DNA of 64,000 bases from Odontesthes bonariensis. Taxonomy: Eukaryota; Chordata; Actinopteri; Atheriniformes; Atherinopsidae. Of this stretch, positions 57,053 to 64,000 are shown one piece after another; the first letter of the stretch is position 1, and every line of letters starts with the position of its first letter. The notes below the pieces were generated by a model. It saw nothing but the letters and a program-made list of their open reading frames with translations. It ran no database searches and had not been told where the DNA came from. Where the stretch lies: positions 38,908,797 through 38,972,796 of the forward strand of contig NC_134507.1 in NCBI RefSeq assembly GCF_027942865.1, in the 5' to 3' direction. Made by a program: the position numbers and the translations under genes.

Positions 57053-57821
57053 AGCCCCTTTCACACTGCTGAATAACCCGCGTTTAATTCGCAAATTTAG
57101 CGTGTCCGCTGTTGCGTTCACACTGCTGACCCGGGCTGCCGCTTCAACTCGACTCGCCTTTCGACCCGCGTCGGACCCTAGTCTTTTTGCCGAGCCGAGT
57201 TTGGTGTGAACACAATCGACGCGGGTCGGGTGTGGGCGTGACGTGAGGAGTTTAAAAGACAGAATGGACAGCTGATTCAGAACAACAGCGACAGGTGAGG
57301 ACAAGTTTTACTCTGTTTTAGCCTACATCAAGTTGGAGTAATTTTTTAATATGGCCAACTGGGGAGACAAGCAGGTCCGCGAGCTCCTCAGCCCCCGAAC
57401 AGAGGACGTTATTTTCCGCCACATTTCGGGGACGGTGAAAGATGGACCTCTGCTGGAAGGGCTGGCGAGAAAGATGGGAGAGCGCGGTTTCCCACGCAGC
57501 AAGACGCACCGTAAAGTAACATCTCCATGAACTGCATTGCAAAAATGAGTTCTCAAGATGTCCCGCCATCGTTTGTTTGAAAAATTTGATGCAGACAGGT
57601 GTATTTAACCCTACCTCCGACGCATGGCTTGTGCCTACGTTATTGTACACGCCCTGCATTTTATGTGTTTCGTGTGACGCTCTGCCACTAGGCAATTCCC
57701 CCTGAACTCGGCTTCAGGCGACACGGGTCACCCTGACACGCCAAGCGTTCACATTGCTCGACGCGGGTCGAAGGTGCAATTTGGACCCGCTAAGATAGCG
57801 GGTCGCAGTGTGAAAGGGGCT
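57053..57821. mobile_element. Harbinger-like element nested in element B
   Basis: Terminal inverted repeats AGCCCCTTTCACACTGC at both ends (the right one reversed), flanked by AAA. 769 bp. It encodes a SANT/Myb-like protein (57351-57530) but no transposase, so it is non-autonomous. Confidence 0.75.
57351..57530 (+). CDS. Myb/SANT-like DNA-binding protein fragment
   Basis: 59 residues starting MANWGDKQVRELLSPRTEDV, with ISGTVKDGPLLEGLARKMGE and RGFPRSKT. This is the first two helices of a SANT/MADF-like domain as found in fish Harbinger accessory proteins. It stops soon after RKVTSP; GTAAAG at that point could be a splice donor, so it may be a first exon. Confidence 0.55.
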   Translation: MANWGDKQVRELLSPRTEDVIFRHISGTVKDGPLLEGLARKMGERGFPRSKTHRKVTSP

Positions 57822-57879
57822 AAAGTTAAGACATGTATAGTGCACATTTTTCATGACAAGACATTTGAAATTAAGTGTG

Positions 57880-57960
57880 TGAGGGGGAGAGAGAGAGAGA
57901 GAGAGGGGGGGAGGGGGGGGGGGGGGGGTGAGGTGGAGATGGAGGTGGAGGGAGAGTGTG
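57880..57960. repeat. GA/G-rich simple repeat
   Basis: A (GA)n run followed by a G tract of about 17 and GGTGGAGAT-type repeats. Confidence 0.9.
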
Positions 57961-58084
57961 TGTGTGAGACAGAGACAGACTGATTGACCAGGAGCAGTGG
58001 GCAGACAGGAGAGAGAGCCATGTGCAACAGCAGATATGGGAACAAACAAGAAATCAAGTGTAAGTGAACAATACAAATGAGAAC

Positions 58085-59819
58085 TATATACATGTGCATG
58101 TAGGAGTGCAATCAGGAAACACAGCAGGAAACCTTCCTCCACCTCTTCCTGCCGTACATGTCATCGTGCCGTTCAGCCACTTAATGTCTTGCTTGGGCAG
58201 CCCGCTGTCCTCAGCCTCCCAGGATTTGTGCCATCCTTCAAACAGGATGGCGTCTTCACCACCAACTGCCTCCTGTGACTGGCTCTCTGTAAATACAAAA
58301 AAACCCAAAACACATTGAATATAGTATATCCACACTGTCGAATGAGGCTTTTCATTACAGCAGCCCACTGGATGTGACATGCATGATCTGTGTGCTATTA
58401 GCCAGTAAACTAATACAACTTGTGTTAAATGAATATGTACCTTGTGTTTCGTAGGTGGACAGAGCCTCCACAAGCAGAGCGTCGTCTTCCCAGCTGGGGT
58501 CTGCTGAGCTGGGAGTGGTGGCTGATGGACGGGGCGCAAAGAAGGAGGGTACCTGTGAAGAGGTAGGCACAGCTGCACGGGGTGCTGGGGTGGCAGGCGA
58601 TGGTGCTGGGGCAGCCGACTTGGAGGAGGCCTTCTTCTTCGGCTTCGCGGTGGTGGTGGGGGATGCTGCTGCTGCTGCTGGTGCTGAAGGGGGCTTTGTG
58701 GTGGAGGTAGGTGTGGCTGATGGACGAGCCTTGCTGGTGATGGAGGGAGATGCAGGAGGAGGTGATGGAGGGGCCTTGCTGATGGTGGCAGTGGGTGCTG
58801 TTGCTGCAGATGCTGCTGGGGGCTTGCTGGAGGAAGCAGACGCGGTGGAAGGAGTGGCTACACCCTGCTGAGGTATTAGGAGGAATATTACATTTCAGTT
58901 TTGCTGAATACATTTGTTATGTTATTCCTTTATACACATGTTCACCTGCACACATACCTCCTTGTCCAGAATGTACTTTCTGAACCTCTTGAGGGCCTTT
59001 GAATTGATGTCATCTTCCTTCATGATGAGCCACTGTGTCACCGACGTGTAGGCCTCCTGCGCCCTCTTCCTCTCAGCGTCGCTGCCAGCCTGAGGATCCG
59101 CCAGGAGCCTCTTGTGCAGGCTGTACCACTGCCACATCTCCAGGTAGGTGAACGACTTGAACCTCCCCTGTCCATAGATGGCCCGGTCCACATTCACCTC
59201 CAGGTGGCACGAGACGGTGGTGAAGAGGTGCGCGTACTTGACCAGCTGCTCCTTCAGCCACTCGTCGTTGATGGTCTTCCTCTTCTCAGGGTGCCTCATC
59301 TCCTTCATGTGGCGGTCGACAATGCTGAAATGGCATAGTAATGTAACATAGTGATACAGTACTATTAAGTTATAACACTATTCACATGGCGATCACATTT
59401 AGTGTACCACACTTACTATTTGCAGTAGCCGACATCATTCTCGACCAGCCACTTGAAGCTCTTGCTGGTGTACTGGCCAAAGGTCATCACCAGCTGCCCC
59501 AGGACTTGCGCCTCAGTTGGAGAGGGTGTGACGATCTGGCATTTCTTCAAAGCTGTAGACAGATAAATAAGGGGGAACAAAATTAAAGTAATCATGTCTA
59601 GACAGTAGTGCAGTTGTAAGCACAGGGTTGTGCATGCACTCTTCTCACCTTATTTGTAAGCCTTGTCTGAGTCTCTCAGCCTACTGTCCACTGTCTCACG
59701 GTCCCGTGCATGTGCCTTAAGGAAGACCTTGGCCTCCTTGGTCATCCCAAGCACACACTGCTGCCTGTCCTTAGGGAAGCTTGTGTCCAGGATGGACAGC
59801 ACAGGCATCAGAGGATCCA
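58085..59819 (-). pseudogene. Dada-like transposase, N-terminal exons only (element B)
   Basis: Exons by homology to element A: 59819 to about 59650 (MDPLMPVLSILDTSFPKDRQ), 59552-59417 (EAQVLGQLVMTFGQYTSKSF, then KWLVENDVGY), 59324-58958 (HLEVNVDRAIYGQGRFKSFT, YLEMWQWY, LKRFRKYILDKE), 58867-58441 (Pro/Ala/Ser linker ending WEDDALLVEALSTYETQ) and 58286 to about 58090 (LFEGWHKSWEAEDSGLPKQD). Splice sites are GT-AG and phases match. Exon 1 has a TAA just before its donor, and exon 5 loses similarity after DIKWL. The zinc motif and DDE exons are missing. Protein similarity to element A is moderate, so it is a separate family. Confidence 0.7.
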
Positions 59820-59831
59820 TTTGCTTCTGTA

Positions 59832-59841
59832 AACACACACA

Positions 59842-59908
<67 letters not shown>
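59832..59908. repeat. (CA)n microsatellite
   Basis: About 38 CA units with one interruption, just upstream (minus-strand sense) of the first element B exon. Confidence 0.95.
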
Positions 59909-60165
59909 CCTGCCTGTATAGTATAACCAGTTGTTTAGTTTACAAGTTATAGAGGGGAAAAAAGCACAGAGGCTGACACGATTGCATTACTGTAGTTATA
60001 AATCTGTATAACTATAGGATATTAATAGTAAATTGTTCCATGTAGTAATGGCATGAGACTAGTATAAAAGCTTTGTATTAGAATAGGATGCATATTATTC
60101 AGAAATCTGTGTCACAACAGATGTTTCAACAAAAGACATGCAGAGAGAAGAGAAGAGAGAAAAAT

Positions 60166-60283
60166 GCTTACAGCACCTGGTATTCCCAAGCGGTCTCCCA
60201 TCCAAGTACTAACCTGGCCCGACCCTGCTTGGCTTCCGAGTTCGGACGAGATCGGGCGTGTTCAGGGCGGTGTGGCCGTAAGC
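60166..60283 (-). rRNA. 5S rRNA gene
   Basis: Read on the minus strand, 118 bases from GCTTACGGCCACACCGCCCT to GGTGCTGTAAGC. Internal Pol III promoter parts are present: box A AAGCCAAGCAGGGTC, the intermediate element GGATGGGAG and box C GGGAATACC. The closing helix GCTTAC/GTAAGC is fully paired although both sides differ from the common GCCTAC/GTAGGC. An ATTTTT terminator follows directly. The gene looks whole. Differences from common vertebrate 5S (for example TCGTCCGAACTCGG) suggest a variant. Confidence 0.9.
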
Positions 60284-60648
60284 CACAGTCCCCGTGACAA
60301 ATATGTGTTACATAGGTGCTGGAACCATACGTTGCCCCTATTTTACCAGAGAGTTGGCTTGAGAGGCTGATGTTGAGCCTGCACGTCGACTTCCCTGATG
60401 TGATTGTTCTCTGCAGCTGAAAATGGGACTCTCAGATAACTTAGTGTGTGTCTGTCAAGCTCCTCTGTTCTCTGTGTGCAGTTTGGTGTTCATGGTCATA
60501 CAGAGAAACCAGGGAAGCTCAATCCCACGACGTGCTCATAAACTGCGTCTTTTCTAAAGATTATAGTCCTATTTTAGAAGTCAGAATACAATGGCTCCCT
60601 GAAACTACTACCATGTACCGCTGGTTTTGTTATTTCACAAGAGTTGGG
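60284..60648. other. between 5S and the third U2 fragment
   Basis: The part 60580-60648 matches the 75-bp spacer after U2 copy 1. The rest (60284-60579) has no recognised feature apart from being the 5' flank of 5S. Confidence 0.4.
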
Positions 60649-60799
60649 AAGAGTGCACCGTTCCCGGCGGCACTGCAGTACCGGGTCGATGCGTGGAGTG
60701 AACGGAGCAAGCCCCTCTTTCAACCCCTGTGCCTAAAAATCCATTTAATATGTAGTCCTCATATAGAGGACGTATCAGATATTAAACTGATAAGAACAG
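60649..60799 (-). pseudogene. U2 snRNA 3' part (copy 3)
   Basis: On the minus strand, CTGTTCTTATCAGTTTAATA from 60799 down to GGTGCACTC. It is nearly identical to 29301-29452, including the altered Sm site. It starts at the same U2 nucleotide (40), directly after the LINE 3' end. Confidence 0.85.
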
Positions 60800-62567
60800 A
60801 TTTTTTTTTCTTTTGAAAAAATTTATTGACACTAATACATCACATTTTCATAAAAACTTCATATTTAAGACATATGTTTTACCTATGAATAAAAACATCA
60901 ATAAATAAGTGTAATCTGTATAACCACATTTAAAACAACAACAATAAAACAAGTTTTTCATGGGATATCACAGATAAAGTCAATGTTGTCTAAGGTAAAA
61001 GCTACATGTGAAGTAGTTCTCATGCGAGTAGCAGTTTGTATTGAGTTTCTTTAAAAAGGAGTGCATTATTTAAAATGCTCTCTTCCAAGTCCATTTTTTT
61101 GTGCAGGAGCGCAGTGAGTCCCTACCCAGGGAAACTCATTTCGCTCCCCCAAACAGTAGGTCTCTTGGGATCCTGTCGTGGTGCTCAGAGGAGATCCCCA
61201 CCGTGTTGCTCCTTCCCACCTGCCTCACCCGGAGAGCCAGGCCGTCGCTGCTTTGACCTTTTTGTGTGTAGCTCCGGCTCCTTCATCCGAATGGGCACAG
61301 AGGCGATTCTTCTTTGTGGATGTGTCCTAGGCCCGCCGCCTGCAGCTCCGGCCGCTTGAGCCGCCGCTGCGGCCATCCGGATCACAGCCACGGGGGGGAT
61401 CTGCATGCGCTTCCTCACCAGCAAGTTCCTGGAGGTCCACATGGCGTCTTTCATAGCGGCTAGGGTGAGCCACTGCTTGGCAAAGTCATTCTTTTTTATT
61501 TTTGTTTGGCTCACCCCATAGAGCACGAGTTGTGCTGTGAGGACCTCCCTTGCTGGCAAGTACGGGAATTGCAAGGAGCCGGCTGTTGCCCACTGGTCTG
61601 CAGCAGCGCTGCACTCCCAGAACAGGTGCCTCACCGACTCGGGCGTGCCACAACCAGGTCGCGGGCAGGTTGAGATCGCTGACATGCCCCGGGAGTGCAT
61701 AACGGACCTGACTGGCAGGATCTCATGAGCCACCATCCACGACAGGTCCCGGAGTCTGTTTGGGAGAGCGGAATGGTTGACGTTGCACCAAACTGTTGAG
61801 GGCTCGCCGAACGCCAGACCACGCACTGGACTCACTGGTTCCCGCTCCTGCACAACAGAAATCAAAGAGCGGTGGTTTGTTAAAACATGCAACTCCTCTG
61901 CCTCCAAGTTAAAATGCTTTAAGAACGTCTGGATAAAAGCATAGGATGGTGGCAGGCTAAAAGACACATGCACTTTTAGGTCGGTGGGTAAAATCTTCAG
62001 TCTTCTGAGGTAAGAACCCATCCAGAATCGTGTCATTGCTTTAGTTTTGGGGTTTCCAGATGGGTCTGTGGCGTGTAGGATGTGCAGTGTAGTGTATCTG
62101 CTTCCTAAAAACAAATAAAAATCAGGCACTCCTTTTCCGCCTTTCTCTTTTTGTTTCTTCATTACATCTCTCCTCAGTCTTTCCCACTTGGAGCCCCACA
62201 GAAAGTAAAAAATGGCTCGGTCCAGGTCTAAAAGCACTTTTCTAGGTGGGATAAAAACAGAACTGATTAGTAAAAGCAAAGGTAAAATCACGGCTTTGAT
62301 GATTAAAACCTTTCCTTCAATGGTCAGTCCTCTAAGTCCCCAGTGTCCTAGTCTTTGCTTTACTTTCCCTACCACGTCTGGCCAGTTTGATGTCCCTCCC
62401 CCTTCCTTGTCAAAATTAATCCCCAGTATTTTCTGTTTTGTCTGGGTTATAGTCACGGGGAGTCCTGCAGTCTCAGTCGCTGTCCATGGCCCGTAAAATT
62501 GGGCTTGGGTCTTGTTTCTGTTTAGTTTTGCCCCAGAGGCCCGTCCATACCAGTCAGTCAAGTCCAA
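60800..62567 (-). mobile_element. Keno-like LINE copy 3, 3' part
   Basis: The last third of ORF2 and the 3' UTR, almost identical to copy 1 (28916 corresponds to 61185). It is cut at 62567 by an L2 LINE in the same strand direction, so the 5' part may lie beyond the window end. The U2 target follows the 3' end as in copy 1. Confidence 0.88.
61185..62567 (-). CDS. Keno-like ORF2, C-terminal part
   Basis: About 460 codons without a break: [40 protein letters not shown], a CCHC-like finger [19 protein letters not shown], and an Ala-rich then basic tail. It begins just after the YMDD region. The first codon belongs to the L2 junction rather than to a true start. Confidence 0.85.
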   Translation of the reverse strand: MDLTDWYGRASGAKLNRNKTQAQFYGPWTATETAGLPVTITQTKQKILGINFDKEGGGTSNWPDVVGKVKQRLGHWGLRGLTIEGKVLIIKAVILPLLLLISSVFIPPRKVLLDLDRAIFYFLWGSKWERLRRDVMKKQKEKGGKGVPDFYLFLGSRYTTLHILHATDPSGNPKTKAMTRFWMGSYLRRLKILPTDLKVHVSFSLPPSYAFIQTFLKHFNLEAEELHVLTNHRSLISVVQEREPVSPVRGLAFGEPSTVWCNVNHSALPNRLRDLSWMVAHEILPVRSVMHSRGMSAISTCPRPGCGTPESVRHLFWECSAAADQWATAGSLQFPYLPAREVLTAQLVLYGVSQTKIKKNDFAKQWLTLAAMKDAMWTSRNLLVRKRMQIPPVAVIRMAAAAAQAAGAAGGGPRTHPQRRIASVPIRMKEPELHTKRSKQRRPGSPGEAGGKEQHGGDLL

Positions 62568-64000
62568 TTCAATTCAATTCAATTCATTTTTATTTATATA
62601 GCGCCAAATACAACAAATGTCATCTCAAGGCACTTAGATACTAAGTCCAATTCAAGCCAATTGGAATTCAATTATCATAATTCATAAAATAATCCAATTC
62701 GTTCATATAGAGCCAATTCAAAAACAATTTCCTAGCTAAGAAAAACAACAGATTGCACTGAAAACGTTTTGTTTTTCGGTCCAATCTCCCGGCCTGAGTG
62801 TGCCTGAGGCGACTGTGGAGAGAAACGACTCCCTTTTAACAGGAAGAAACCTCTGGCAGAACCAGACTCAGGAAGGGTGGCCATCCGCCTCCACCAGCTG
62901 GGGTTTGAGAAGACAGAAAGGGGGGGAGGGCCGCAGCGGCGGCACTGTAACACCATTCAAAGGATACCTGTTGGAACAGGGAAACACGAGTTAATGACCA
63001 TAATAATATCACATATACATAAAGAGAGTAAAGTGAGGAAAGGTGTGTCAGATGAGGCCCCCCAGCAGTCTAGGCCTATAGCAGCTTAACTATGGGATGT
63101 TTCAGGATCACCTGAGCCATCCCTAACTATAAGCTTTATCAAAAAGGAAAGTTTTAAGCCTGGTCTTAAAAGTGGAAAGGGTGTCTGCTTCCCGGACATT
63201 TACTGGCAGCTTATTCCACAATAGAGGGGCCTGATAACTGAAGGCTCTGCCTCCCATTCTACTTTTAGAAACTCTAGGAACCTCAAGTAAACCTGCAGTT
63301 TGGGAACGAAGTGCTCTGTTAGGAAAATATCTTACAATGAGATCTTTAAGATATGATGGAGCTCGGTCATTAAGAGCTTTATATGTAAGGAGAAGAATCT
63401 TAAATTCTATTCTGAATTTAACAGGGAGCCAATGAAGAGAAGCTAAAGCTGGAGAAATATGATCTCTCCTGTTAGTTCTCATCAAAACTCTGGCTGCAGC
63501 ATTTTGGATCAACTGGAGGCTTTTCAGAGAATATGTGGGACAGCTCAATAATAAAGAATTACAGTAGTCCAATCTTGAAGTAACAAATGCATGAATTAGT
63601 TTTTCTGCATCACTCTGAGACAGGATGTTCCTGATTTTAACAATATTATGAAGGTGAAAGAAGGCAGTCCTAGAAACCTGTTTTATATGCGAGTCAAATG
63701 ATAAGTTCTGGTCAAAAATAACTCCAAGGTTCCTCACTGTAGAACTAGAAGCCAAGGAAATACCATCTAGAGTAACTATATAGCTAGACAATTTCTCCCT
63801 GAAACGCTCAGGTCCAAAGATAACGACTTCAGTTTTGTCTGAATTTAGCAGCAGACAGTTCTGAGTCATCCAGGTCTTTATGTCTTTAAGACATGCTTGT
63901 AGTCTGACCAACCTATTGGTTTCATCTGGTTTTATAGATAAGTACAGCTGAGTATCATCAGCATAGCAATGGAAATTTATGCCATGCTGTCTAATAATGT
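62568..64000 (-). mobile_element. L2/Maui-type LINE, 3' part, runs off the window
   Basis: The 3' end at 62568 has an (AATTC)n run then 'tttttatttatatagcgcc'. The 3' UTR is 63122-62568, and ORF2 is open from 63123 to the window edge. Its insertion interrupts Keno copy 3 after CAGTCAAGTC, so it is younger than that copy. The same tail is seen at 7437-7545. Confidence 0.88.
63123..64000 (-). CDS. L2 ORF2 reverse transcriptase, C-terminal part (partial)
   Basis: Open across the edge. Near 63960 it encodes HCYADDTQLYLSIKP (the YADD catalytic pair). Then come LQACLKDIKTWMTQNCLLLN, SDKTEVVIFGPERF, RNLGVIFDQNLSFDSHIKQV, SRLDYCNSLL, ASLHWLPVKFRIEFKILLLT and FKTRLKTFLFDKAYS. It is the thumb and C-terminal domain of an L2-clade polymerase, with no stop or frameshift in the visible part. 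Confidence 0.88.
   Translation of the reverse strand, partial: IIRQHGINFHCYADDTQLYLSIKPDETNRLVRLQACLKDIKTWMTQNCLLLNSDKTEVVIFGPERFREKLSSYIVTLDGISLASSSTVRNLGVIFDQNLSFDSHIKQVSRTAFFHLHNIVKIRNILSQSDAEKLIHAFVTSRLDYCNSLLLSCPTYSLKSLQLIQNAAARVLMRTNRRDHISPALASLHWLPVKFRIEFKILLLTYKALNDRAPSYLKDLIVRYFPNRALRSQTAGLLEVPRVSKSRMGGRAFSYQAPLLWNKLPVNVREADTLSTFKTRLKTFLFDKAYS

Larger units (their letters stand above)
56240..60160 (-). mobile_element. second Dada-like element (element B), incomplete
   Basis: Left edge at 56240, directly after U1 sequence TTGCGA. It carries minus-strand exons homologous to exons 1-5 of the element A gene (59819 down to about 58090) but no catalytic exons. The left flank (56240-57040) shows no overall similarity to element A; a short AAAGTGCAAAA near 56258 recalls the right end of A. 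A Harbinger element is nested at 57053. The right end is not identifiable: a 5S rRNA gene, not U1, lies beyond it, so the right side has been rearranged or the end is at about 60160. Confidence 0.6.

Noticed and set aside
57318-57695. 125-codon minus-strand frame
   Set aside because: Lies across the nested Harbinger element; the plus-strand SANT-like frame is the recognisable one.
58455-58871. Gly/Ala/Val-rich plus-strand frame of 138 codons
   Set aside because: Antisense of the linker exon of element B, which is supported by splice sites and homology to element A.
60166-60283. 5S rRNA as the insertion target of element B
   Set aside because: The 5S gene is whole and only on one side; the other side is U1 at the known site. 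Rearrangement is simpler.

Overview
The window looks like a repeat-rich stretch of a ray-finned fish (teleost) genome. The evidence is its mobile-element mix: L2/Maui, Rex1/CR1 and Tx1/L1-clade LINEs, PIF/Harbinger, Tc1, hAT, Helitron, Gmr1-like and other Ty3/Gypsy elements, and what I read as Dada DNA transposons. It also carries split genes with GT-AG introns and Pol II/Pol III small-RNA genes. All calls are read by eye from the sequence; no database search was possible.

Layout. 1-7.4 kb: a LINE tail, a small three-exon gene for a secreted protein I do not recognise (minus strand, 1.46-2.10 kb), a decayed Harbinger element (4.46-6.15 kb) and a tRNA-Lys(TTT). 7.4-16 kb: a nearly full-length but frame-broken Rex1/CR1-like LINE, a Harbinger fragment, a tRNA-Pro(CGG) inside a tandem duplication whose second copy keeps only the first 15 bases of the tRNA, and a TTAA-flanked MITE. 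15.6-21.7 kb: an L2 ORF1, a Helitron helicase fragment, an L2 3' end, a Tc1 remnant, and an OB-fold-like split gene on the minus strand with a Harbinger element inserted into one exon, then hAT and L1 scraps.

23.6-62.6 kb is the most interesting part: a cluster of Pol II/Pol III small-RNA genes occupied by target-specific mobile elements. U2 snRNA sequence flanks two Tx1-clade (Keno-like) LINEs at 23.6-32.4 kb, and a third on the opposite strand near 60.6-62.6 kb ends in the same U2 sequence. Four U1 snRNA copies, in tandem units of about 713 bp, lie between 36.3 and 56.2 kb. One (U1-b) is split by an 8.3-kb Dada-like DNA transposon flanked by TGCGAA duplications of U1 itself. Another (U1-d) is broken at the same U1 base by a second, different Dada-like element. 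A whole 5S rRNA gene follows at 60.2 kb. Two LTR elements are also present as fossils: a truncated Gmr1-like one (integrase before reverse transcriptase) and a 9.4-kb Gypsy with nearly identical 1.7-kb LTRs inserted into the U1 unit.

The window ends in an L2 LINE (minus strand, running off the edge) that inserted into the third Keno copy. Apart from the small secreted-protein gene, the tRNAs, two whole U1 copies and the 5S gene, I see little that is likely to be working host sequence.
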